From the NCBI GenBank assembly GCA_001890945.1, contig MLAX01000006.1, positions 248,001 through 312,000 on the forward strand: DNA of 64,000 nucleotides, read 5' to 3'. Position 1 is the first letter of the stretch. Every line of letters starts with the position of its first letter. This document shows, piece after piece, positions 42,601-51,803 of the stretch. Source of the DNA: Alphaproteobacteria bacterium AO1-B. GTDB lineage: Bacteria > Pseudomonadota > Alphaproteobacteria > Rhizobiales > Stappiaceae. The notes under the pieces were generated by a model, which was given only the letters and a program-made list of their open reading frames with translations, searched no databases and was not told the origin of the DNA. The position numbers and the translations under genes are program-made.

Positions 42601-45236
42601 CCGACACGCCGGACTATCTCGATGTCGGGCTCGACAAGGAAAATTACCGACCAGGTGAAATTGCAAAACTTCGCTTGAAACCGCAAATGGCGGGTACGGC
42701 TGTGATCAACGTGGTGTCTGGCGGTCTTCTCTCCACCCGAACAATAGACGCCTCCGGAGAAGAGACGGAGGTCGACATTCCGGTGGACGCGGCCTGGGGG
42801 GCAGGGGTCTACATCACGGCCAGCCTCTACCGGCCGATGGATGTTGATCAAGCCCAGATGCCGTCGCGCGCTATGGGGCTCTCCTGGCTGCAGGTCGACC
42901 CCGGTAATCGGGATCTTGAAGTTGCGATGAATCTGCCGTCGATGATCCGGCCACAAACCCGGCTGGATGTTCAGGTCCAACTTGCCAATCTGGCCGCAGG
43001 TGAAGAGGCTTACATCACGGTTGCCGCGGTGGACGTCGGAATACTCAACCTGACGGCCTATGAAACGCCAGCCCCTGAAAAGTGGTATTTCGGTCAGCGC
43101 CGCCTCGGAAGCGATATCCGCGATCTTTATGGCCAGCTCATTGACCGGATGTCTGGCGCGCGGGGCAAGGTTCGCTCCGGCGGGGACGGCATGGGCATGC
43201 GTTTGGACGCGCCGCCGCCGGATGACGAACCTGTGGCGTTGTTCTCCGGCCTTGTGAAAGTTGATGACAATGGCGAGGCGCTCGTCTCGTTTGATGTGCC
43301 GGATTTCAACGGTGCCTTGCGCGTGATCACCGTGGCATGGAGCAAATCCGGTGTCGGTCATGGAGAACAAGAGGTCGAGGTCAGAGCCCCGATCGTCATG
43401 ACGGCGAGCTCACCGGCCTTTCTTGCCCCGGGCGATACATCCCGGCTGGTTCTGGAAATCGACCCGGTCGATGCCCCGTCAGGTGCCTACGATCTGGAGC
43501 TGACTGCAAGCAACGGGTTGAGCCTCGGAGACGGTCCGAGCGAGCCCAGAGTTCTCGATCTGGAGCCGGGCAAGAAAGCACAAGTCATTCTGCCGATGGC
43601 GGCCGGCGACGCACTGGGAAGCGCCGAAATCGTTGCCTCCCTGACCGGGCCCGACGCCCAAACCGTCGTCAAGCGGATCAATCTCGATATCAAGGACACC
43701 CAGCCTGAAGTTCTGCGCAGTTACGCGTTCGATTTGGCGCCGGGGAACAAGCTTGAGGTAGACGCCGCCAGCTTTGACGATCTGCGCGGAGACAGTGTGA
43801 AGGTCACGCTGACAGCCGGTGGGGCGGCACGCATAGATGTCGCTGGCCTTCTGGCAGCACTGGATCGGTATCCGTATGGCTGTACCGAGCAGACCACCAG
43901 CCGGGCGTTGCCGCTGCTATACTTGAGCGACGTTGCCGAAGCAGCCGGCCTTGGCGGAGACGATGAAATTCGTGAACGGGTGGTCAAGGCGATTGCCGCC
44001 GTTCTTGCCAATCAGTCCTCTGGCGGATCCTTCGGGCTCTGGAGCAGCTATGGCAGTGGTGGAACCTGGCTTGATGCTTATGTTGCCGACTTCCTGACCC
44101 GGGCGCGGGAAAAGGGCTACCTGGTTCCAGATCTCGCCTTCACGTCCGCGCTCGACAATCTGGAAAACAGGCTTGCCTACGCGTCGGACTTTGAAAGTGG
44201 TGGTGAGGACATTGCCTATGCGCTTTATGTCCTGGCGCGCAATGGCCGGGCCTCCATGGGGGATCTTAGATACTATCTGGACGCCAAACTGCAGAACTTT
44301 GCGACACCGCTCGCCAAGGCGCAGCTTGCGGCCGGTCTTGCGCTCTACGGTGAAGACGAACGGGCCGCCACTGGATTTGGGGCCGCTCTTGATGCATTGG
44401 ATCGGACAGCATCCAGCACTTACCGGGAAGACTTTGGATCAAAGCTTCGCGATGCGGCTGGTGTCACTGATTATGTGGTGACGGCTTCTGTCAGTGAGCA
44501 GTTGAACACCCGCGCGGTTTCAGAACTGACATCGGTGGACAGCAGCGCCCGGAGCCGGTCAACACAGGATATGGCGTGGTTGCTGCTCGCAGCGAATGCG
44601 CTGAACGAGTCGGCGGAAGAGGCCCGCCTGTCTGTGGATGGTGTGGAAACACCGGGCCGGCTTGCCTGGACACTTGGCTTTGACGAGTTGAAGTCCGGCC
44701 AGGTGGATGTCCGCAATGCCGGCGAAAAGCCAACTGAAGTGCTGATGTCGATTGCCGGTCAGCCGCTCAGTCCGGAACCGGCTGGCGGCAAGGATTATGC
44801 CGTCGAACGGACACTCTATGACCTCGATGGCAATGTCATTGACCCGTCCGCGGTGCCCGTGAATACCCGGATCGCCGTTGTCCTGACCGTACGGCCGCTC
44901 TCTGATCAGCCGGGCAGGTTGATGGTCGTCGACCGTTTGCCCGCAGGGCTTTCAATCGACAATCCGCGCCTTGTACGGTCCGGTGATCTCGGCGGCTTGT
45001 CATTCCTTTCAACGATCGACCAACCGGATTACAGCGCGTTCTATTCCGACCGGTTCGAAGTCTCGGTCGATGAAAGCAATTGGGGCAACCGGGAGCTGAC
45101 CTTTGCGTATCTCGCGCGCGCGGCGACACCGGGGACGTTCACGCATCCACCGGCTTCGGTTGAAGACATGTACCGGCCGGATCGGCGGGCCATCACGGAA
45201 ACCGCTGGTTTCGTGGTGCTTGGGCCGACCAGGTAG
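39699..45236 (+). CDS. Bacterial alpha-2-macroglobulin (MG/A2M domain) with N-terminal PAN domain
   Basis: A 1845-residue envelope protein. A signal/anchor segment (about 18-45) is followed by a PAN/apple-like domain (about 47-117, Cys-rich, DLDGCKSACLSDNQCEAFTYN), TPR-like helices (about 150-290), several macroglobulin beta domains, the bait region, and the thioester domain with GCTEQ (Cys1395 to Gln1398), the intact thioester motif, then the C-terminal receptor-like part. Such proteins trap foreign proteases in the periplasm. The gene ends 12 bases before the pbpC-like gene, the common bacterial pairing, in which PBP1c repairs the wall while A2M disarms proteases. The PAN domain at the N-terminus is the unusual part. 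Confidence 0.9.
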   Translation: MWRSLNYSYQNQSDRSVFRVSFLVAGALLTGGMVVDGFIETADAQDRRIVTIEDADFFGGDYQTVKDVDLDGCKSACLSDNQCEAFTYNTSAGWCFLKSSAGQMQSFAGAVAGRVVEVQRSTFATTGERKAELDFLSRDTLEAAETYLQRIEETVRPNSTDADEIRRNGSNALANNNNALAEADFLQLIALDPTRFDPWVQLSTALILQDPNDWQERETKRKNLVSAAVNAYLRAGTPEEQAFALEYLGRGLSLRQDYKAAIKSLRASLALEERGSVRRRYDKLMAEHGFRIVDHQVDSDSATPRICLVFSQKLPVGEDLSPYVSVRGDGTVSIETDGSQVCAEGVRHGARYQLTARSGLPAADGEVLEKSSDLSIYVRDRSPSVNFLGRSYVLPAGGDPTIPIVSVNTNEVEATIYRIGDRSVADVLRDNRFLRQLGSYQADQIEEDLGEKVWSGVVETGNELNQDITTAIPLSETGLEMKPGIYAMTARSKLDVKNQWGPLATQWFLVSDLGLTAMSGTDGIAANVRSLSSAEALTGVSVRLMAVNNEILGTSETDADGFARFAAGLTLGRGGSAPGILVAETAEGDYGFLDLRKPAFDLSDRGVDGRPAPGPLDVFAWSDRGIYKAGETVHAQALLRTAKAEAQTGLPLTFIVRRPDGVEHARYTLQDGGLGGYVQDIDLSPTAQQGIWSWQVLLDPDGEALADKTFLVEDYQPERVDFTLETASETFSRTEPLDVSLSAKFLYGSPASGQSLEGDVIARPVRTMEAYPGYRFGIEDSDAYSERTRLPSGLRTDDQGALTFAADLPELPETTGLYEAEIVARLVETGGRYVERTLDLPVSLDGPRIGIRPAFDGGVDEGGPADFTVIVIGETGERIAVNGLSWTLSKVDRRYQWYRLDGRWSYEPITSTRRISTGTLDVSEAQPASLSLPVEWGEYRLDIEGSGALQTATRVAFQAGWYTANATSDTPDYLDVGLDKENYRPGEIAKLRLKPQMAGTAVINVVSGGLLSTRTIDASGEETEVDIPVDAAWGAGVYITASLYRPMDVDQAQMPSRAMGLSWLQVDPGNRDLEVAMNLPSMIRPQTRLDVQVQLANLAAGEEAYITVAAVDVGILNLTAYETPAPEKWYFGQRRLGSDIRDLYGQLIDRMSGARGKVRSGGDGMGMRLDAPPPDDEPVALFSGLVKVDDNGEALVSFDVPDFNGALRVITVAWSKSGVGHGEQEVEVRAPIVMTASSPAFLAPGDTSRLVLEIDPVDAPSGAYDLELTASNGLSLGDGPSEPRVLDLEPGKKAQVILPMAAGDALGSAEIVASLTGPDAQTVVKRINLDIKDTQPEVLRSYAFDLAPGNKLEVDAASFDDLRGDSVKVTLTAGGAARIDVAGLLAALDRYPYGCTEQTTSRALPLLYLSDVAEAAGLGGDDEIRERVVKAIAAVLANQSSGGSFGLWSSYGSGGTWLDAYVADFLTRAREKGYLVPDLAFTSALDNLENRLAYASDFESGGEDIAYALYVLARNGRASMGDLRYYLDAKLQNFATPLAKAQLAAGLALYGEDERAATGFGAALDALDRTASSTYREDFGSKLRDAAGVTDYVVTASVSEQLNTRAVSELTSVDSSARSRSTQDMAWLLLAANALNESAEEARLSVDGVETPGRLAWTLGFDELKSGQVDVRNAGEKPTEVLMSIAGQPLSPEPAGGKDYAVERTLYDLDGNVIDPSAVPVNTRIAVVLTVRPLSDQPGRLMVVDRLPAGLSIDNPRLVRSGDLGGLSFLSTIDQPDYSAFYSDRFEVSVDESNWGNRELTFAYLARAATPGTFTHPPASVEDMYRPDRRAITETAGFVVLGPTR

Positions 45237-45248
45237 AAAAGCTGTGCG

Positions 45249-47387
45249 GTGCGTGAACGGATGAACAGACGGTCAGTGAAACGATGGGGGCTCATTGCTG
45301 GCGCCGGTGGTCTTCTGGCACTCGGCACCGCTGCCTGGACCGTTTTTGCGGACTACCGGCAACTGCCGCCTCTACCGAAAGCTGCCGATCTATCTGTGTC
45401 GACAGTCGTTCTCGATCGTGAAGATCGCTTGCTGCGGGCTTTCACAAGCACTGATTCCAAATGGCGTTTGCCGGTCAGCCTTGAGGAGATCGATCCGCTC
45501 TATTTCGAACTGCTGCTCGCCTATGAGGACAATAGGTTCCGCCAGCATGGCGGTGTTGACGTTTTGGCATTGGGCCGCGCCGCTTTGCAGGCAATTGCCA
45601 GCGGACAGCTTGTGTCCGGTGGCTCGACCCTGACAATGCAGGTTGCCCGGCTTCTGGACGAGACGCCGACCAAGTCGCTGAAACGTAAGTATCAGCAGAT
45701 CCTCAAGGCTGTTCAGCTGGAGCAGGTGGCCACCAAGGACGAGATCCTGCATCTTTATGCCTTGCGCGCACCCTTTGGCGGCAATCTGGAAGGGGTCCGG
45801 GCGGCAAGCCTCACCTGGTTCGGCAAGGAGCCGCGGCGTTTGACCCCGGCCGAAGCGGCCCTTCTTGTGGCCTTGCCGCAAAGCCCGGAGAACCGGCGCC
45901 CTGACAGACATCCCAAAAATGCACTGAAGGCCCGCAACCGTGTGCTGGCGCGTGCAGTCCGGGAAGGTGTGCTGGGTGAAGAGGAAGCTAGATCCGCAGC
46001 CAGCGAACCACTTCGGGCCGAACGGCATCCAATGCCGCTGCTTGCAGCCCATGAGACCCGGGAGGCACGGGCGGCCTATGCTTCCGAGCCGGTTCTGCGT
46101 CTGACACTGGACCGGGACTTGCAACAGGCCTTGGAAGATCTCGCTCGCCGGCGGGCGGCGGTCATGCCCGCACCGCTGTCGATCGCCATGGTGGTTGCGG
46201 ATCATAAGTCCGGCGAGATCCTGGCAAGCATAGGCGCGCCTGACCTTCTGGATGAAAGCCGGGAAGGACACGTGGACATGACCCGGGCAACTCGGTCACC
46301 CGGGTCTGCCTTGAAACCCTTTATATATGGGCTCGCCTTTGAAGAGGGGATTGGCCAGCCGGACAGCCTGATTGTCGACAGGCCAACCAACATCGCTGGT
46401 TATCGTCCTACCAATTTTGATCGGGGCTATCAGGGAACGGTCACTTTGGATGAGGCCCTGCAACTTTCCTTGAACACACCTGCGGTCCAGCTTCTGGAAT
46501 CAGTTGGTCCGACCAGACTTCTTGCCCGGTTGAGACGGGCGGGCGTTCAGCCGCAGCTGGAACCAGGCAGTGCGCCGGGGCTTGCCATTGGTCTTGGGGG
46601 AATCGGATTGTCGCTCCGCGACCTCACGCAGACCTATGCCGCCCTCGCGCGGCGCGGAGAGCCAGTTGAACTGCGATCCTGTCGATACCCATGCAAGTCT
46701 GGTTCGGGGGCTGCGCGGCAGGCCATGCCGGTTCTGAATGAGAAGTCGGCGTATCAAGTCACTGACAGTCTGTCCGGCTTGCCGCAGCCTCTCAATCCCG
46801 CAAAAGGGGCCATCGCGTACAAAACCGGCACGTCCTATGGCTATCGCGATGCCTGGGCTGTTGGATATGACGGCCGCTATGTGGTGGGCATCTGGACAGG
46901 CCGGGCCGATGGGTCGCCAGTCCCGGGCCAAACCGGTGCGTCGTCAGCGGTGCCAATCCTTCATGAAGCCTATCAGTCATTGGCCGCGGGGCGGGAACCT
47001 TTGCCCAAACCGCCGGAAGACATCGCTCACGCCGCGATGCGGCCACTTCCCGAACCGCTCCGTTATGCCCGTGTCAAATCCCGTCCAAAGATGACCAGGA
47101 CCACCAGCCGTTTGGGAATCACCTTCCCGCCGGATGGTGCAAGACTGCAGATTGGCAGGACCTCCTCTGAAGGCGCACATCCAATGGTCGTCAAGTTTGA
47201 TGGCGGTCAACGGCCGTTCCGGCTCTTCGTAAACGGAACACCGACGGGCAAGGCCACGTTTGAACGCCGATTCTTTTGGAACGCGCCCGGCTCCGGCTTT
47301 GCCGATCTCATGATTCTCGACGGGAAAGGGCAGACGTCCAAGGTGTCGATCGTCCTTGAAGCAACCCAAAGCCCGGAAAAACCTTAG
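45249..47387 (+). CDS. pbpC: Penicillin-binding protein 1C
   Basis: About 712 residues from GTG (or 708 from the ATG at 45261). A transmembrane anchor (about 15-35) is followed by a glycosyltransferase domain with ...EDNRFRQHGGVD and LVSGGSTLTMQVARLL, a transpeptidase domain with SPGSALKPF (catalytic Ser), SLNTP and the KTGTSYGYRDAW box, and a C-terminal BiPBP_C-type domain. It synthesises and cross-links peptidoglycan at the inner membrane. It directly follows the alpha-2-macroglobulin gene and is probably translated from the same message. Confidence 0.92.
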   Translation: MRERMNRRSVKRWGLIAGAGGLLALGTAAWTVFADYRQLPPLPKAADLSVSTVVLDREDRLLRAFTSTDSKWRLPVSLEEIDPLYFELLLAYEDNRFRQHGGVDVLALGRAALQAIASGQLVSGGSTLTMQVARLLDETPTKSLKRKYQQILKAVQLEQVATKDEILHLYALRAPFGGNLEGVRAASLTWFGKEPRRLTPAEAALLVALPQSPENRRPDRHPKNALKARNRVLARAVREGVLGEEEARSAASEPLRAERHPMPLLAAHETREARAAYASEPVLRLTLDRDLQQALEDLARRRAAVMPAPLSIAMVVADHKSGEILASIGAPDLLDESREGHVDMTRATRSPGSALKPFIYGLAFEEGIGQPDSLIVDRPTNIAGYRPTNFDRGYQGTVTLDEALQLSLNTPAVQLLESVGPTRLLARLRRAGVQPQLEPGSAPGLAIGLGGIGLSLRDLTQTYAALARRGEPVELRSCRYPCKSGSGAARQAMPVLNEKSAYQVTDSLSGLPQPLNPAKGAIAYKTGTSYGYRDAWAVGYDGRYVVGIWTGRADGSPVPGQTGASSAVPILHEAYQSLAAGREPLPKPPEDIAHAAMRPLPEPLRYARVKSRPKMTRTTSRLGITFPPDGARLQIGRTSSEGAHPMVVKFDGGQRPFRLFVNGTPTGKATFERRFFWNAPGSGFADLMILDGKGQTSKVSIVLEATQSPEKP

Positions 47388-47444
47388 CGACCGGAGCTGC
47401 ATTCAGCGGCCGTCCTCAGGAACCACAATCTAAGGGCGCTCTGC

Positions 47445-47493
47445 GACCGGAGTTGAGGCGCGAAGCGATTCCTCGGCGCGATTCCGGTCTTTT
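47445..47493 (+). terminator. Hairpin terminator after pbpC, in a long gene-free gap
   Basis: GACCGGA (47445-47451) pairs with TCCGGTC (47483-47489) around a GC-rich inner stem, followed by TTTT. The 451-base gap from pbpC to the porin also holds a CTGCTC-TGTG-GAGCAG hairpin and the porin leader. I see no gene in it. Confidence 0.6.
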
Positions 47494-47838
47494 GGGGCGT
47501 CGAACCCATGCTGCTCTGTGGAGCAGAACCAGCTCAGAAACCCCTTTTAACACCCTCAAACGTCTCTAAATCCTACCAAATCCTAAACGTCGGGGCTGAT
47601 TTTGTGACATTCACGCAACACCGGTTTCTGAAAACCCTGCCCTGCGGCTCCAAACCGGATTTCTGAGTTGAACGGCAGATCGGGATGCGTATGGTCACAA
47701 CTGCGAGCGGCTTCGGGCCGCACTGATTTGCATACCGCGGACGTCCAACCTCCGGCAGGAAGCAAATACAGAAATTATTCGCGGGGATAATGGCATCACT
47801 TTGATGCTGGCAAATTTGACTGATTTTGGAGGTCAGAC

Positions 47839-49014
47839 ATGAAACTCTTTAAGGGCATGATGCTCGGCGCTGCAGCCGTTGCTACCGCCACAACTGCTCA
47901 GGCAGCTGATCTTCCGGTTGCTCCGGAGCCGGTTGACTACGTACGTATCTGTGACGCTTACGGCGCTCGCTTCTTCTACATCCCGGGCACCGAAACCTGC
48001 CTGCGTGTAGGTGGTCGTGTTCGTGCCGACTACGGCATCTCTGACTTCGGCAACGACGGCCCGAACTCTTGGGACTCCAAGGCTGACGACAGCCTTCGTT
48101 TCCGTGCTCGTGGTTACATCCGCCTCGACGCTCGTACACAGACCGAATTCGGCCTGCTGCGCACCTACACCGACGTTTGGTTCACTTCCAACAACTCCAA
48201 CTTCGGTTCCGCTGGCGGCAACACTGAGCTTTGGGACGCATTCGTCCAGCTCGGCGGCTTCACCTTCGGTCGTACCGGTTCTTTCTTCGACTACTGGACT
48301 GGTGAATCCTGGGGTTCTCGCATCGGTCAGGGTCTTGACTCCCGTGCAAACCTCGCAGCTTACACCGCTACCTTCGGTAACGGCCTGTCTGCAAGCGTCT
48401 CTCTCGAGTCCAACACCGGTGAGCGCTCCCCGAGCACTTACATCGGCGGTTACTCCCGCGGTGGCTTCCGCTACCCGGCTCTCGTTGCCAACGTGAACGT
48501 AGTTCAGGGTTGGGGCGGCGCTCAGTTGATGGGTGTTGTTAAAGCTAACCGTGCTTCCACAGCTCCGGTTGACTCTGAGACCGGTTGGGCGATCGGTGCA
48601 TCTGCACGCTTCAACCTGCCGATGCTCGGCTCCAACACTGGCCTCGGCCTGCGCGCTGTCTACGCTGACGGTGCAATCGGCTACATCCACGAAGCATACG
48701 GTTCCTACGACGCGACCCTCAATGCTGCTGGCACTGGCCTGTCCAACTCCACCGGTTGGGGCGTTGCAGCTGGTATCACTCACTACTGGACCCCGACCAT
48801 CTACACCGCGGTTCAAGGTCAGTACTGGGATATCGACGCTCTGAACAACGTCAACGACTTGTCCGCTTGGTCCGCACACGCGACCCTCGGCTGGACACCG
48901 GTCTCCGGTCTCGTAATCGGTACTGAATTCGAATACCGTGACGAAGACTTCGGTGGCGGCGCTACCGACAACCAGGACATGACTGTTACCTTCCGCGTAC
49001 AGCGCACGTTCTAA
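47839..49014 (+). CDS. Major outer-membrane porin (Rhizobiales Porin_2 type)
   Basis: A 391-residue porin with a signal peptide (MKLFKGMMLGAAAVATATTAQA), a conserved N-terminal segment with two cysteines in ICDAYGARFFYIPGTETCLRVGG, beta-barrel strands throughout, and a C-terminal phenylalanine. The same N-terminal Cys pair is typical of alphaproteobacterial Omp2/RopA porins. Codon use is strongly biased toward GCT, CGT and GGT, a mark of very high expression, and GGAGGT lies just before the ATG. It forms the general diffusion channel for small solutes. A strong terminator follows. Confidence 0.93.
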   Translation: MKLFKGMMLGAAAVATATTAQAADLPVAPEPVDYVRICDAYGARFFYIPGTETCLRVGGRVRADYGISDFGNDGPNSWDSKADDSLRFRARGYIRLDARTQTEFGLLRTYTDVWFTSNNSNFGSAGGNTELWDAFVQLGGFTFGRTGSFFDYWTGESWGSRIGQGLDSRANLAAYTATFGNGLSASVSLESNTGERSPSTYIGGYSRGGFRYPALVANVNVVQGWGGAQLMGVVKANRASTAPVDSETGWAIGASARFNLPMLGSNTGLGLRAVYADGAIGYIHEAYGSYDATLNAAGTGLSNSTGWGVAAGITHYWTPTIYTAVQGQYWDIDALNNVNDLSAWSAHATLGWTPVSGLVIGTEFEYRDEDFGGGATDNQDMTVTFRVQRTF

Positions 49015-49040
49015 TCAATCCTTATCTTAAGGTTTGATGG

Positions 49041-49071
49041 AAAACCCGGCGGAAACGCCGGGTTTTCTTTT
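49041..49071 (+). terminator. Intrinsic terminator of the porin gene
   Basis: AAAACCCGGCG (49041-49051), a GAAA tetraloop and CGCCGGGTTTT (49056-49066) form a perfect 11-bp stem, followed by CTTTTTG. Confidence 0.95.
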
Positions 49072-49094
49072 TGCCCAGCACGACCTGCGGCAAA

Positions 49095-49131
49095 GAAAAA
49101 AGCCGGAACCCAAAAGGGTCCCGGCTTTTTC
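49095..49131 (-). terminator. Intrinsic terminator of the alpha/beta hydrolase gene
   Basis: AGCCGGAACCC (49101-49111), AAAA loop and GGGTCCCGGCT (49116-49126) form an 11-bp stem with one mismatch. The A-run on the left reads as a T-run for the minus-strand gene that stops at 49173; TTTTT also follows on the right. Confidence 0.8.
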
Positions 49132-49172
49132 TCTCTTTGTTTGGCGCAACGGCCGGACAAATACAGGGATTG

Positions 49173-50087
49173 TCAGACCTTGCTCAAAAATTCTCCGATA
49201 CGCTGATGCGTCTCGCTGTCCCACAAAACAGGCGCATGACCTTGGCCCTCAACCGTGTGAAGCACAGCGCTCAAGTGGCTATCCACCATCCTTTGTGCAG
49301 TGTCTTCCCCCAAAAGGTCTGATTTTTCACCCCGGATTACCATGACTGGCCTGTCTTTCAAGAATTCATAAAGTGGCCAAAGATCGGGAACCGGAGCGCC
49401 GTCATCAAGACTTGCAAATTGATGCCCAAGCGCCGGATCGTAGTCGAGCAAAACCTTTCCATCCTTCTCAGAGGCAACCTGGCCCGCCATTTTCAGCCAA
49501 TCGTCAGCTGAAAACACCGGAAACTGCATTCCGAGCATGTGCCGGAGCGAGCCGGCGACCTCATCAAGGGACGCATAGGACATGTTGCGGCCAAGTGTTG
49601 CCGCAATCCGATGGATGGCCCGCATCTCGATATGCGGCCCGATGTCATTGAAAATCACGGCGGCCAGCCGCTCGGGTGGATACCGGTGGGCCATTGCGAG
49701 TGCATGCAGTCCGCCCCGGGATGTGCCCAAAATCGCAAAACGATCGAGTTTGAACGCCTCGATCGCGGCATCGATGTCCTTTTCCTCAACGGGAAGCGCG
49801 TAGTTCTGCCACTCCGGGTCCCAATCACTGTCGCCGCGTCCGCGATAGTCAAGGGCGATAACACGGTGACCCTGGCCTTGAAGAAAAGCTGCGATCTCGT
49901 TGAAATCCCGCGTGTTTCTCGAAAGGCCGGGAAGGCAGAGGACCGTGACTTTTTCGTCTTTTGCCGCGGACTGTGGCACGGGCCATTCTTTTGCCGCCAG
50001 CGTCAAGCCGTCCGGGCTTTGATAAGTCAAGCTGACCGGAGCGCTGGATGGGACAGCGTGCGGCGGTTCCTCTTGTGCAAGCGTCAA
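49173..50087 (-). CDS. Alpha/beta hydrolase
   Basis: About 304 residues from the TTG at 50087, which has GGGAGA six bases upstream; the longer frame to 50180 adds 31 residues without family features. The nucleophile elbow is GTSRGG (Ser), with Asp in GEKSDLLG and His in GQGHAPVL. The oxyanion region VLCLPGLSRNTRDF and the DYRGRGDS strand are typical of esterases and haloalkane/epoxide-like hydrolases. No substrate can be named. Confidence 0.85.
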   Translation of the reverse strand: MTLAQEEPPHAVPSSAPVSLTYQSPDGLTLAAKEWPVPQSAAKDEKVTVLCLPGLSRNTRDFNEIAAFLQGQGHRVIALDYRGRGDSDWDPEWQNYALPVEEKDIDAAIEAFKLDRFAILGTSRGGLHALAMAHRYPPERLAAVIFNDIGPHIEMRAIHRIAATLGRNMSYASLDEVAGSLRHMLGMQFPVFSADDWLKMAGQVASEKDGKVLLDYDPALGHQFASLDDGAPVPDLWPLYEFLKDRPVMVIRGEKSDLLGEDTAQRMVDSHLSAVLHTVEGQGHAPVLWDSETHQRIGEFLSKV

Positions 50088-50361
50088 GGTGGTTCTCCCT
50101 AGGATATGTTGTGTTTTTTTAAAAGATAACTGGAGCGCGCGGCGGCTGCCATAGGAAGATTGCTTAAACGACACAGCCACCAGGTGGGTGAAATCCGAAC
50201 CAATGGTGCAACAGCCGCAAGAAAAGCGAAATTGAGCCTTCTAAACAGCAGTTGCAGGATTGCCGGAAGCGGGCCGGGTGAGTATGTTGCGCCTCCGTTA
50301 GAACTCTTTGGGCATTCGTCCCAAGCTTAGCCACGTACTGCCGATCCAAAAGGAAACCGAG

Positions 50362-51240
50362 ATGTTTAAAGGCTCCATCCCAGCGCTTATTACGCCCTTC
50401 AAGGACGGTGCGCTTGATGAGAAACGGTTTCAGGAGTTCGTGGATTGGCAGATTAAGGAAGGCTCCACTGGCCTCGTTCCGGTCGGAACCACTGGTGAGA
50501 GCCCGACACTTGGCCACGATGAACACAAGCGTGTCATCGAGCTCTGCATTGAGGCTGCCAGCGGCCGTGTTCCGGTGATCGCCGGCGCAGGCTCGAACAA
50601 CACGATCGAAGCGATTGATTTTGCCCAGCACGCTGAAAAGGCGGGTGCGGACGCGCTTCTGGTGGTGACGCCTTACTACAACAAACCAAACCAGGCGGGC
50701 CTGAAGGCGCACTACAAGGCGATCAATGATGCTGTCGGGATTCCGATCATCATTTACAACATTCCGGGGCGGTCAATCATCGACATGACACCGGAGACCA
50801 TGGCCGAGCTCTTTGAGACCTGCGACAACATCAAAGGTGTAAAGGACGCAACTGCGGACATGGCAAAGGTTTCGCGGCAGCGCCAGCTGTGCGGTCCGGA
50901 TTTCATTCAGCTCTCCGGTGAAGATATTTCTGCGTTGGCTTTCAATGCACATGGCGGGGCGGGCTGCATTTCGGTAACAGCCAATGTCGCACCGCGGCTG
51001 TGTTCGGAGTTTCAGGCTGCGACACTTGCCGGTGATTACGCGAAGGCGCTTGAGTATCAGGACCGTCTGGCACCGCTTCATCGGGCCTTGTTCCTTGAAC
51101 CGAGCCCAACAGGGGCCAAATATGCCTTGTCGCTTTTGGGTAAGATCGACGAAGAGCTGCGTTTGCCGCTCGTTCCGATTTCCGAAGGCACACAGGCAGA
51201 GATCCGTAGCGCGTTGTCGCATGCAGGTCTGATCAACTAA
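50362..51240 (+). CDS. dapA: 4-hydroxy-tetrahydrodipicolinate synthase
   Basis: A 292-residue lysine-biosynthesis enzyme condensing pyruvate with aspartate semialdehyde. Pyruvate contacts GTTGESPTL, Tyr in IIYNIPGRS, and the Schiff-base Lys in [11 protein letters not shown] are all present. AAAGGAAACC precedes the ATG at 50362, which is preferred to the upstream in-frame start at 50308. It is followed by smpB, as in many alphaproteobacteria. Confidence 0.95.
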   Translation: MFKGSIPALITPFKDGALDEKRFQEFVDWQIKEGSTGLVPVGTTGESPTLGHDEHKRVIELCIEAASGRVPVIAGAGSNNTIEAIDFAQHAEKAGADALLVVTPYYNKPNQAGLKAHYKAINDAVGIPIIIYNIPGRSIIDMTPETMAELFETCDNIKGVKDATADMAKVSRQRQLCGPDFIQLSGEDISALAFNAHGGAGCISVTANVAPRLCSEFQAATLAGDYAKALEYQDRLAPLHRALFLEPSPTGAKYALSLLGKIDEELRLPLVPISEGTQAEIRSALSHAGLIN

Positions 51241-51249
51241 TACAAAGAA

Positions 51250-51269
51250 GGGCGTGCTGCGGCACGCCC
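51250..51269 (+). promoter_or_regulatory. Stem-loop between dapA and smpB
   Basis: GGGCGTGC-TGCG-GCACGCCC is a perfect 8-bp stem lying just before AGGAA, the smpB ribosome site. With no T-run after it, it is more likely to tune smpB translation or protect the 3' end of dapA than to terminate. Confidence 0.5.
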
Positions 51270-51282
51270 CAGGAATACGCTT

Positions 51283-51762
51283 ATGGCTCCGAAAAAAGGG
51301 GGGCATCCGGGCCGGACCATCATCTCCGACAACCGGAAGGCCCGGTTCAATTACGAGATCGAAGACACGCTGGAAGCCGGCATCGAGCTGAAGGGGACGG
51401 AAGTCAAATCCCTTCGCACGGGAAAGGCGAATATTGGCGAGTCTTACGCTGCCGAGCACAAGGGCGAGATCTGGATCTACAACGTCTATATCCCGGAGTA
51501 TTTGCAGGGGAACCGGTTCAACCATGAACCGCGCCGTCCGCGTAAGCTGCTTTTGCACAAGCGCGAAATCGGTAAGCTGGCCGGAGCCGTTCAAAAAGAC
51601 GGCAAGACGATTGTGCCGCTCAAGCTCTATTTTAATGAACAGGGGCGGGCGAAACTGGAACTGGCCCTGGCGCGCGGCAAGAAACTTCATGACAAGCGCG
51701 AGACGGAGAAAAAACGCGACTGGCAGCGTGAGAAGTCTCGTTTGATGAAGAATTTTTCCTAA
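51283..51762 (+). CDS. smpB: SsrA-binding protein SmpB
   Basis: A 159-residue RNA-binding protein that delivers tmRNA to stalled ribosomes. It has the usual beta-barrel phrases [28 protein letters not shown] and [10 protein letters not shown], and a basic C-terminal helix ([26 protein letters not shown]) that enters the empty mRNA channel. It starts 42 bases after dapA. The tmRNA gene itself was not seen in the window. Confidence 0.95.
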   Translation: MAPKKGGHPGRTIISDNRKARFNYEIEDTLEAGIELKGTEVKSLRTGKANIGESYAAEHKGEIWIYNVYIPEYLQGNRFNHEPRRPRKLLLHKREIGKLAGAVQKDGKTIVPLKLYFNEQGRAKLELALARGKKLHDKRETEKKRDWQREKSRLMKNFS

Positions 51763-51803
51763 AGCCGGCCGTTCATAAATCGAGTGGGCTTTCGGCAACG
51801 GCG

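Noticed and set aside
47833-48879. A 348-residue open frame antisense to the porin gene
   Set aside because: Composition is Val/Thr/Ser-rich without domains. It results from the strong GCT/GGT codon bias of the porin on the other strand.
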